Shown piece by piece: positions 53,447 to 61,133 of a DNA stretch of 64,000 nt (position 1 is its first letter; every line of letters starts with the position of its first letter). The stretch comes from DATAOG01 sp963753685 (GTDB lineage: Bacteria > Pseudomonadota > Alphaproteobacteria > Geminicoccales > Geminicoccaceae). The notes under the pieces are model-generated. The model did no database searches and was not told the DNA's origin. It saw nothing but the letters and a program-made list of their open reading frames with translations. The DNA is taken from NCBI GenBank assembly GCA_963753685.1, contig CAVWDE010000021.1:310001-374000 (forward strand), read 5' to 3'. The translations under genes and the position numbers were made by a program.

Positions 53447-53962
53447 ATGGACCTGAAAGCGCAGATTCGCCAGATCTCCGACTTTCCCAGGCCGGGCATC
53501 CTGTTCTACGACATCTCGACCCTCCTGCAGCGTGCGGATGCCTTTCAGGTGGCCATCGAGCGACTGGCCGACCTGGTGGCGCCCCACCGGCCCGATCGGC
53601 TGGTCGGGATCGAGTTGCGCGGCTTCATCTTCGCCGCACCCCTGGCGCTGCGCCTCGGAGTGGGCTTCGCCATGGTGCGCAAGCGCGGCAAGCTGCCCGG
53701 GTCGGTGGTCGGCCACGCCTACCACCTCGAATACGGCAGCGACACGATCGAGATCTCGGCCGACCTGATCCCGGCGCGCAGTCGGGTCGTGATCGTCGAC
53801 GATCTGATCGCGACTGGCGGCACCGCGGCCGCCGCCGCCGACCTGCTTGCCAAGATCGACGTCGAGGTCGCGGCCGCGGCCTTTCTGATCGAGTTGACCA
53901 GCCTGAACGGCCGGCGGCGCCTGCAGGTGCCCGTGGTCAGCCTGCTCGCCTACGAGGGCTGA
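53447..53962 (+). CDS. apt: Adenine phosphoribosyltransferase
   Basis: 171 residues, the standard length. The opening IRQISDFPRPGILFYDISTL, GIELRGFIFAAPLAL near 60 and the PRPP-binding motif VVIVDDLIATGGTAAAAADL near 118 are all present. The enzyme salvages adenine to AMP. The gene lies 160 bases after the Wzc-like gene and converges with nadK, whose stop is only three bases away. Confidence 0.95.
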   Translation: MDLKAQIRQISDFPRPGILFYDISTLLQRADAFQVAIERLADLVAPHRPDRLVGIELRGFIFAAPLALRLGVGFAMVRKRGKLPGSVVGHAYHLEYGSDTIEISADLIPARSRVVIVDDLIATGGTAAAAADLLAKIDVEVAAAAFLIELTSLNGRRRLQVPVVSLLAYEG

Positions 53963-53965
53963 ACC

Positions 53966-54736
53966 TCAGGGCACGAACTGCTCCTTGAGGATCCGCTCCT
54001 CCATGTTGTGCTCGGGGTCGAACAGCAGGGTGAGCGTGATCGCCCGATCTTCCCACACCTCGACCTCAACCACGTCGCGGATCTCGGTGTAGTCAGCGAC
54101 CGCGCTGACCGGTCGCTTGTCGGCATCGATCACCGTGAAGCGAAAGCGGGTTTTGCTCGGCAGCAGGGCGCCGCGCCAGCGGCGGGGCCGGAACGCGCTG
54201 ATCGGAGTGAGCGCGAGGAGATTCGCCCCGACCGGCAGGATCGGCCCGTGGGCTGAGAGATTGTAGGCTGTGCTGCCGGCCGGCGTCGCCACCAGAACCC
54301 CATCGCAGACCAGGTTTTCCAGGCGGACGACGCCGTCGATCGCGATCTGCAGGTTGGCCGCCTGCCGGGTCTCGCGAAACAGCGACACCTCGTTGATGCC
54401 GAGCCCCGGCTCGAGCGTGCCGTTGCGGCAGGTCGCGCGCATGCGGAGTGGATGCAAGGGCGCGCTCACCCCCTCGGCGAGGCGCTCATGCAGGTCGTCG
54501 ATCCGATAGTCGTTGAGCAGAAAGCCAACCGTCCCGAGGTTCATGCCGTAGATCGGCACCGGTCGGTCGATGCAGCTGTGCAGGGTCTCGAGCATGAAGC
54601 CATCGCCGCCGAGCGCGACGATCACGTCCGCCTGGTCGACAGGTACATGAGCGTAGGCCGCCTGCAACTCCGCGAGGCCAGCCTGCGCCTCGGCTGTGTC
54701 GCTGGCTCGAAAGCCGATGTTTCTGAAGCGATGCAT
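53966..54736 (-). CDS. nadK: NAD kinase
   Basis: 256 residues from the ATG at 54736, the short form usual in alphaproteobacteria. An upstream ATG would add a non-conserved stretch. The motif VALGGDGFMLETLH near residue 45, YGMNLGTVGFLLND near 68, GINEVSLFRE near 118, and CDGVLVATPAGSTAYNLSAH near 145 are diagnostic. The enzyme phosphorylates NAD to NADP. It is unconnected to its neighbours except by close convergence with apt. Confidence 0.95.
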   Translation of the reverse strand: MHRFRNIGFRASDTAEAQAGLAELQAAYAHVPVDQADVIVALGGDGFMLETLHSCIDRPVPIYGMNLGTVGFLLNDYRIDDLHERLAEGVSAPLHPLRMRATCRNGTLEPGLGINEVSLFRETRQAANLQIAIDGVVRLENLVCDGVLVATPAGSTAYNLSAHGPILPVGANLLALTPISAFRPRRWRGALLPSKTRFRFTVIDADKRPVSAVADYTEIRDVVEVEVWEDRAITLTLLFDPEHNMEERILKEQFVP

Positions 54737-54930
54737 AGGTGCTCGACCGGCCTTACCTGAAAATCCGTAACGGACCGGCACTTTGCGGCGCTCGGTGCGC
54801 CCGGGTCAAGCATGCGCCAAGGACCCGGCCGGGTGCCGGTTGCCGGCCGCCCGCCGAGCCGCTAGATTAGCATCAAGCAGCCCTTCAAGGACGGCCGTCC
54901 GACCGATCCGGGCAGGGAGAGCGAACCCAG

Positions 54931-55923
54931 ATGATGATCGATCCCTTCGAGCGCGCCATCACCTATGTCCGGGTCTCGGTGACCGATCGCTGCGATTTCC
55001 GCTGTGTCTATTGCATGGCGGAGAACATGACCTTCCTGCCCAAGAAGGACCTGCTCAGCCTCGAGGAGCTGGACCGGCTGTGCAGCGCGTTCGTCGATCT
55101 CGGCGTCCGTAAGCTCCGCCTGACCGGCGGCGAGCCGCTGGTGCGGCGCAACATCATCAGCCTGTTCGCTTCACTCGGGCGCCATCTGCGCTCCGGCCGG
55201 CTCGAGGAGCTGACGCTGACCACCAACGGCAGCCAGCTCGGGCGCTTTGCGGCTGAGCTGTACGAGCACGGCGTGCGCCGGGTCAACGTCTCGCTCGACA
55301 CCCTGGACCCGGCCAGGTTCCAGGCGATCACGCGCTGGGGCAAGTATGACAAGGTGATGGCGGGCATCGCCGCGGCCAGGCAGGCCGGCCTCCACATCAA
55401 GATTAATGCGGTCGCGCTCAAGGGGGTGAACGAGGACGAGCTCGATCGGATGATCGCCTGGTGCGGCGCGGAAGGCTTCGACCTGACGTTGATCGAGACC
55501 ATGCCGCTCGGCGACATCGATGGCGACCGCACCGAGCAGTATCTGCCGCTCTCGCTGGTGCGCGCCCGGCTCGCGCGCAGCTGGGCGTTGACCGATCTGC
55601 CGGATCGGACCGGCGGTCCGGCGCGCTACGTCCGGGTCGAGGAGACCGGCGGCCGGCTCGGCTTCATCACGCCCATGACCCACAATTTTTGCGAATCCTG
55701 CAATCGGGTGCGGGTCACTTGCACCGGCAAGATGTACATGTGCCTGGGCCAGGAAGACGAGGCCGATCTCCGCACGCCCCTGCGCGCCTCAGAGGCTGAC
55801 GAGTTGCTCAAGAAGGCGATCCTCGAAGGCGTCGCCCGCAAACCCAAGGGGCACGACTTCGTGATCGACCGAAGGCACAATAAGCCCGCCGTCCGACGCC
55901 ACATGAGCGTGACCGGGGGCTAA
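54931..55923 (+). CDS. moaA: GTP 3',8-cyclase MoaA (molybdenum cofactor synthesis)
   Basis: 330 residues. ATG codons at 54931 and 54934 follow GGGAGA. The radical-SAM cluster is CDFRCVYC near residues 25-32. LTGGEPLVRRNI near 72 follows. The second iron-sulfur cluster ligands are in FCESCNRVRVTC and MYMCLG near 255-275, and the protein ends in the required Gly-Gly. MoaA starts molybdopterin synthesis from GTP. No other mo- gene is in the window. Confidence 0.95.
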   Translation: MMIDPFERAITYVRVSVTDRCDFRCVYCMAENMTFLPKKDLLSLEELDRLCSAFVDLGVRKLRLTGGEPLVRRNIISLFASLGRHLRSGRLEELTLTTNGSQLGRFAAELYEHGVRRVNVSLDTLDPARFQAITRWGKYDKVMAGIAAARQAGLHIKINAVALKGVNEDELDRMIAWCGAEGFDLTLIETMPLGDIDGDRTEQYLPLSLVRARLARSWALTDLPDRTGGPARYVRVEETGGRLGFITPMTHNFCESCNRVRVTCTGKMYMCLGQEDEADLRTPLRASEADELLKKAILEGVARKPKGHDFVIDRRHNKPAVRRHMSVTGG

Positions 55924-55979
55924 AGGGTCAGCCCGTTTCTCCAAACGCGGCCGAACGGGGGCGGACCTCGGCTCCCGAT

Positions 55980-56834
55980 TCAGCCGAAGACGATCTCGAC
56001 CCGCCGGTTGCGCGGCTCCCGCTGGCCATCGGGCGTCGGGACCCGGGGCCGGCGCTCGCCAAACCATTCAACGTCGAGCGACTGCTCAGGCACGCCGCGT
56101 TGCATCAGGGCGTGAGCGACGATCTTCGCCCGCCGCTCCGACAGCTGGTCGTTGTACGCCTCCGAGCCGGACCGGTCGGCATGGCCTGCGACCTTGACCC
56201 GCGTCGGGTGGCCGCGGACGAAGTCCGCCTGCACCTGATCGAGGACCGCCAAGGCGACCGGCGTGAGATCGGCCTGATCCCAGGCGAAGAACACGAGGTA
56301 GGCGCCACCCTCGGTGGTCAGCGCACGCTCGACCTCGTTGATCGCGGTCTCGTACTCGCCCTTGCAGACCTTGATCTGCTCGGGCGAGTCGTTCGCCTCG
56401 GCCCTCTCCAACCAGCAGTCGAAGGCGGTCTGCGCCTTGGCGGCCTGCCAGGGTGCTTTCTTGCGCCCGGTCTGATCCAGAGCCGCCATCAGGCGCGCCC
56501 GGGCTGCGGACAGCTCCTCGACATTGTCCGGCTGCAGATGGCGTGACTCGACCGTGTCGGGAAGCACCACCTCGCCCTTGGCCGAGTCGACCGCCTTGAA
56601 GGCGAAGTGCCAGTAATCGGTGTGGTCGTACTCCGAGCTCATCTCGTCGCTGAAGTCGAGGTAGCCCTGCCGCAGGCCCTGGTTGAAGGCGGGGCCCTGG
56701 GGCTCCATGGCGCGCACGGCGTCGATCTCGTACAGGACAACCTCGCTGTTGTCGGCTAGTTGCGGGTTGTAGCTGCACGACAACAGCGCGCCGAGCGCGA
56801 CGCCGATCAACCCCACCTCGATGACTCTGCGCAT
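55980..56834 (-). CDS. OmpA-family lipoprotein
   Basis: 284 residues. A lipoprotein signal (EVGLIGVALGALLSCSYNP) has its lipobox Cys near residue 20. The middle part (residues 25-165) is a helical domain of unknown type with two further Cys residues. Residues 170-284 are an OmpA-like peptidoglycan-binding domain: VKVAGHADRSGSEAYNDQLS near 215, and PRNRRVEIVFG at the end. It probably links outer membrane to cell wall. Confidence 0.85.
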   Translation of the reverse strand: MRRVIEVGLIGVALGALLSCSYNPQLADNSEVVLYEIDAVRAMEPQGPAFNQGLRQGYLDFSDEMSSEYDHTDYWHFAFKAVDSAKGEVVLPDTVESRHLQPDNVEELSAARARLMAALDQTGRKKAPWQAAKAQTAFDCWLERAEANDSPEQIKVCKGEYETAINEVERALTTEGGAYLVFFAWDQADLTPVALAVLDQVQADFVRGHPTRVKVAGHADRSGSEAYNDQLSERRAKIVAHALMQRGVPEQSLDVEWFGERRPRVPTPDGQREPRNRRVEIVFG

Positions 56835-56996
56835 TTCCTTCCCTGGTCCTGGCGGTTGCCGTGCCTGTTGCAGACCGTTCTCTGCGCAACCGCACCGCTC
56901 AGATATCAGGGCAAATGAACGTGTAGATCAAGCGGTTTGTGGCTGCCGCCGAAGCCTCGCCAGACCAGGGGAGAGGCCACGGCCGTGGCCGATCGG

Positions 56997-57719
56997 TCAC
57001 CCGATCCGCGTGCGGCCGAACGCACGCACCTCCTCGACCGCCGCGCGCAGCGCCTCAAGCTGGGCCGCGTCCGGCTCTGAGCGCTCGGCGATGAGCGCCA
57101 GCCCCGTGACCCGGCGCGCACCGAGGTTGGCGCTCGCGCCCTTGAGCGCGTGCGCGTGCGCGCTCCAGTTCTGGCCGGTCCCGAGCGCCTCGCGCATGCG
57201 CTCCAGATAGACCGCGCTAGTGGACAGGAACAGGGCCAGGAGTTCACCTTCCAGCTGCAGGTCGCCGTCGGTGAAGCCGGACAGGTGGTCGAGGTCGATG
57301 ATGGGCTCGGCATCGGGTCCGGGCGCTGGCGCAGGCGGTGGGCTTCGAACGGCACGCTCGACCACCCGCAGCAGCCGCTCGATGTCGATCGGCCGGCTGA
57401 GATAGTCGATCGCCCCGGCGTCGAGATAGGCTTCGCCGGAACGTTCGTCGATCTGCGGGCCGATCATCGCGACCGGCAGGCAGTCGCCGTGGGAGCCCGC
57501 GCGGATCTCGTCGAGGAGCGTGGCACCGGCCCGGTCAGCAAGCGTGCTGCTGAGCAGGAGCAGCGAGGGCGGCCTCACGCCGACCCGCTGAAGCAGGTCA
57601 CGTGCGGTGGTGACGGTCTCGATCCGATAGCCGAGCTTGCCCAGCACGAGCACGACGAGATCGCGGCTGACGGCCTGCTCCTCGGCCAGGAGGATCCGGT
57701 GCGAGGGCGCTTGCTGCAT
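56997..57719 (-). CDS. Receiver-like domain fused to an Hpt domain
   Basis: 240 residues. Residues 8-125 follow a response-regulator fold (HRILLAEEQAVSRDLVVLVL at the start, DYLSRPIDIERLLRVVERAV at the end), but the strand that should hold the phosphorylatable Asp reads SLLLLSSTLADRAG, without Asp, so phosphorylation there is not expected. Residues about 150-240 form an Hpt domain with its His near 190 in AHALKGASANLG. The protein could pass phosphate through the Hpt domain only. No sensor kinase is adjacent. Confidence 0.8.
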   Translation of the reverse strand: MQQAPSHRILLAEEQAVSRDLVVLVLGKLGYRIETVTTARDLLQRVGVRPPSLLLLSSTLADRAGATLLDEIRAGSHGDCLPVAMIGPQIDERSGEAYLDAGAIDYLSRPIDIERLLRVVERAVRSPPPAPAPGPDAEPIIDLDHLSGFTDGDLQLEGELLALFLSTSAVYLERMREALGTGQNWSAHAHALKGASANLGARRVTGLALIAERSEPDAAQLEALRAAVEEVRAFGRTRIG

Positions 57720-57824
57720 GGTGGATTGGCGCTATTTCAACCATTGGTTTCTTTCACTTCTATCAATATCGCTAATCCGGTCAAGCCTTTTCCCGCGCCC
57801 GCAGCCCGGCCAGCGGGTGCGCAC

Positions 57825-58730
57825 TCACCGGGATGTCGCAAGCGCTGCTGCCAGCTCGCCCGCCAGACGGGCGTTGGCTCGCACCAAAGCCGTGTTGACG
57901 CGCACCGTCGCACCCCGGCTGTGCTCTGCCATGTGGCTCAGCATGAAGGGGGTCTGCTCGGGCCCCCGGATGTCGGCCTCGGTGGCGGCGGCCTCGGCGG
58001 CCGCCACCAGCTCGTCGACCGCCGTCTTGGTCATCGCGTGCTCCAAGGGCGGTGGCTGCACGATCACCAGGCCTCCCGGCAGACCAAGCGCCTGATGGCT
58101 GCGGATCAACCGGCAGAGGTCGCTCAGATCGTCGATCGCCGGCACCCTGAGCCCGGTCTCAGCCGTATAGAAGCCTGGCAGCTCTTCACAGCGCCAGCCG
58201 ACCACCGCCACGCCCAGGGTCTCCAGGCGCTCGAGCGTGCGTCGCTGGTCGAGAATCGACTTGACGCCGCTGCAGACCACCGCGACCGGTCGCCTTGCCA
58301 GCTCCTCGAGATCGGCGGACACGTCCAGGGAAGCCTCGCCGCCCCGATGGACGCCGCCGAGCCCGCCGGTCGCCATCACGCGGATTCCGACCCGGTCGGC
58401 GATGAAGATGGTGGCCGCAATGGTCGTGGCGCCAAGGCCGCCGCACGCGAGCAGGCGGGGCAGGTCGCGGGTCGTGCATTTGGCGACCTCGGGCGCGCTG
58501 GCCAGCCGCTCGAGCGCCGCGCGCCTCAGGCCGACGTTGATCTGGCCATCGATCACGGCCATCGTGGCCGGTACCGCGGCCTGCTCGCGAACCGTTTGCT
58601 CGAGCTCGACGGCAACTGAAGCGTTGTGCGGGCGCGGCAAGCCGTGGCAGATCAGGGTCGATTCGAGCGCGACCACCCCCTGACCACGGGCCAGGGCATG
58701 GGCGACCTCCGGGAGCAGTTGAACGGTCAT
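57825..58730 (-). CDS. psuG: Pseudouridine-5'-phosphate glycosidase
   Basis: 301 residues from the ATG at 58730. Conserved blocks are VVALESTLICHGLPRPHNAS near residue 20, PATMAVIDGQINVGL near 55, KCTTRDLPRLLACGGLGATT near 83, GVKSILDQRRTLERLETLGV near 155 with the catalytic Lys, and RGPEQTPFMLSHM near 262. The enzyme splits pseudouridine 5'-phosphate into uracil and ribose 5-phosphate. The usual partner kinase PsuK is not next to it. Confidence 0.93.
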   Translation of the reverse strand: MTVQLLPEVAHALARGQGVVALESTLICHGLPRPHNASVAVELEQTVREQAAVPATMAVIDGQINVGLRRAALERLASAPEVAKCTTRDLPRLLACGGLGATTIAATIFIADRVGIRVMATGGLGGVHRGGEASLDVSADLEELARRPVAVVCSGVKSILDQRRTLERLETLGVAVVGWRCEELPGFYTAETGLRVPAIDDLSDLCRLIRSHQALGLPGGLVIVQPPPLEHAMTKTAVDELVAAAEAAATEADIRGPEQTPFMLSHMAEHSRGATVRVNTALVRANARLAGELAAALATSR

Positions 58731-58824
58731 GGCCAAGTCTCCGTCAGCCGGCAACCGCGGCACATGCGGGGCAGGGCTTTGCCGGCCAACCACCCTGACA
58801 TCCTGACCCAAAGGAACGGCTGCG

Positions 58825-59238
58825 ATGCAACGACCGATCGACCAGCACACCGCCCTGATCTTTACCATGGTATTGGTGTCGGCTGCCGAGGGCGAGATGA
58901 CCGACGCCGAGCTCGACGCGATTTCCCGGCAGGTCCGTTATCTGCCGGTGTTCCGGAGCTTTCAACACGACCGGCTGACGGAGGTCGGGCGGCACTGCGC
59001 CGAGCTGCTGCGCGAGGACGACGGCCTTGACGTCGCTTTCGACATGATCGCCGAGGCATTGCCCAAGCCCCTGTGCGAGACCGCCTACGCGCTCGCATGC
59101 GAGGTGGCGGCGGCTGACGGCGACCTCGCGATCGAGGAGCTGAACCTGCTGCGCATGCTGCGTCAGCGCCTCAACGTCGACCGCCTGGTCGCGGCGGCGA
59201 TCGAACGCACCACCTACGCCCGTCACGCCTTGGTCTGA
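58825..59238 (+). CDS. TerB-like protein
   Basis: 137 residues of helical sequence. The stretch LIFTMVLVSAAEGEMTDAEL near the start and CEVAAADGDLAIEELNLLRM near residue 100 repeat the acidic, metal-binding helix pattern of the TerB/co-chaperone DjlA-like superfamily. Family members are cytoplasmic and linked to stress or envelope functions in a general way. It precedes nnrE-nnrD by 25 bases and may share its transcript. Confidence 0.75.
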   Translation: MQRPIDQHTALIFTMVLVSAAEGEMTDAELDAISRQVRYLPVFRSFQHDRLTEVGRHCAELLREDDGLDVAFDMIAEALPKPLCETAYALACEVAAADGDLAIEELNLLRMLRQRLNVDRLVAAAIERTTYARHALV

Positions 59239-59263
59239 GGGACCGGGCCGCAGGACGCCGCCG

Positions 59264-60736
59264 ATGATCGCGGGCGGCGAGGTCTTCGTGATCGCGGAGA
59301 TGGCTGCCGCGGATGCCGCGGCGATCGCCGGAGGCATCCCCGGCGGCGAGCTGATGGCAAACGCCGGTGCGGCGGTGGCCGAAGCCCTGACCGCGCGGTT
59401 TGTCCAGGCGCCGACGATCGTGCTGTGCGGTCCCGGCAACAATGGGGGCGATGGCTTCGTGGTCGCCCGGCGGCTTGCACGCGCGGGCTGGTCGGTCCGG
59501 GTCGCCCTGCTTGGCCGCCTCGAACGACTGCACGGCGATGCGGCGGCCGCCGCCGCGGCCTGGGGCGGCGCCACGCTGGCGCTCGGCCCTGCGGTCCTGG
59601 AGGGTGCTGGCCTGGTGGTCGACGCGCTGTTCGGGGCCGGGCTCACGCGGCCGCTCGAGGGGGCGGCGCTGGCGACCGTTGAGGCCCTCCAGACTGGCGG
59701 GCTGCCGGTTGTCGCGGTGGATGTGCCGTCCGGGGTTCACGGCGATACCGGCCGGGTTCTGGGGGCGGCGGCGGCGGCCGCCCTGACCGTTACCTTTCAT
59801 CGACCCAAGCCCGGGCATCTGCTCCTGCCAGGGCGCGTGCTCGCGGGCGAGCTGGTGGTCGCTGACATCGGCATCCCGAACCACGTCACCGCCAAACTCG
59901 GCATCCGGCTCTGGGCAAACGAACCGCGGCTCTGGCAGAAGCTCCTGCCGCGCCGCACGGCCGCGAGTCACAAGTACAGCCACGGCCATGCGCTGGTCCT
60001 CGGTGGCGGCGTCGCCTCGTCGGGGGCATCGCGCATGGCCGCACGGGCCGCGCTCCGAGCTGGGGCGGGCCTGGTCACGGTGGTCTGCCCCGAGGCGGCG
60101 CTCGCCACTCACGCGGCGCAGTTGACCGCGGTCATGGTTGCGCCCTTCGCCGACCAGGCGGGCTTCGCCCGGCAGCTCGAGGACCCGCGGCGCAATACCA
60201 TCCTGCTCGGGCCCGGAGCCGGGATCGGCCCGGCGCTGTGCGAGCGGGTCATCGCCGCGCTCGGGAGCGGCAGGGCCTGCGTGCTGGACGCCGACGCCTT
60301 GACCAGCTTCGCGGACCGGCCGGACGAGCTGTTCGGGGCGATCGCCGGACCCTGCCTGCTAACCCCCCACGAAGGCGAGTTCCGGCGCCTGTTCGACCTC
60401 GAGGGCGATAAACTCACCCGGGCGCGTACGGCCGCCGCGCACAGTGGCGCGGTCGTGCTCCTCAAGGGTGCCGATACTGTGGTCGCGGCGCCCGACGGCC
60501 GGGCGATCATTCAGCCGGACGCGCCGGCCACCCTTGCCACCGCCGGCTCGGGTGACGTCCTGGCCGGAATCGCGGTGGGCCTGTTGGCTCAAGGCATGCC
60601 GGTGTTCGAGGCGGCGGCCGCCGCCGTCTGGCTGCATGCCGGGGCGGCGCGCGGTCTTGGCCCCGGGCTGATCGCCGAGGATCTCATCGAAGCCCTGCCG
60701 GCGGCGCTCGCCCGCCTCCAGGCACGGTTCGCCTGA
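59264..60736 (+). CDS. nnr: Bifunctional NAD(P)HX epimerase/dehydratase
   Basis: 490 residues. The N-terminal YjeF domain has GPGNNGGDGFVVARRL near residue 50 and VVAVDVPSGVHGDTG near 145. The C-terminal ADP-dependent dehydratase (ribokinase-like) starts near 215, with SHKYSHGHALVLGGG, then LLGPGAGIGP near 310, TPHEGEFRRLF near 365 and the catalytic GSGDVLAG near 428. The enzyme repairs hydrated NAD(P)H. Both parts look intact and the length is normal. Confidence 0.93.
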   Translation: MIAGGEVFVIAEMAAADAAAIAGGIPGGELMANAGAAVAEALTARFVQAPTIVLCGPGNNGGDGFVVARRLARAGWSVRVALLGRLERLHGDAAAAAAAWGGATLALGPAVLEGAGLVVDALFGAGLTRPLEGAALATVEALQTGGLPVVAVDVPSGVHGDTGRVLGAAAAAALTVTFHRPKPGHLLLPGRVLAGELVVADIGIPNHVTAKLGIRLWANEPRLWQKLLPRRTAASHKYSHGHALVLGGGVASSGASRMAARAALRAGAGLVTVVCPEAALATHAAQLTAVMVAPFADQAGFARQLEDPRRNTILLGPGAGIGPALCERVIAALGSGRACVLDADALTSFADRPDELFGAIAGPCLLTPHEGEFRRLFDLEGDKLTRARTAAAHSGAVVLLKGADTVVAAPDGRAIIQPDAPATLATAGSGDVLAGIAVGLLAQGMPVFEAAAAAVWLHAGAARGLGPGLIAEDLIEALPAALARLQARFA

Positions 60737-61133
60737 GCCGCTGCCAATCCGCCCGAGGCGAAAGATAGTTGCCACGCTCAAGCTGTAGTTTATTCATGGC
60801 GCGGGTGGATGTGCGGGCGCATGTGGCGAGGCGACGATCGAATCAGGTCGGCTTGATGGCTTGGGTGAGTCGATCGGGTCAACCGCTTCGCCAGCCACCA
60901 CCGCCACGGCCGTGCCACTGCCGCGACCGCCAGCAGTGGGGACGGTGAGCGCTAAGCGGCGGTTCGGCGCGCCTTCGGATGGCCCAAGGCTGGCCGTAGC
61001 TTCTCCCCGACGACGCGGTCGCGGCCGGTGATCAGACCGGGGACGGACTTGGCGGCATGGTTGGCTGGCATGTGGGTGCGAAACGCTACGCTTGAGCGGG
61101 GAGGGGCGACGGCCGGGGGTTCGCCGACTGACG
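60737..61133. other. Intergenic region before the PAS-GGDEF-EAL gene
   Basis: 397 bases. A brief AT-rich patch lies at 60765-60800 (agatagttgccac ... tagtttattcatg) and may be a promoter. No gene or clear repeat was found. The frame of the next gene is open through part of this region. Confidence 0.4.
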
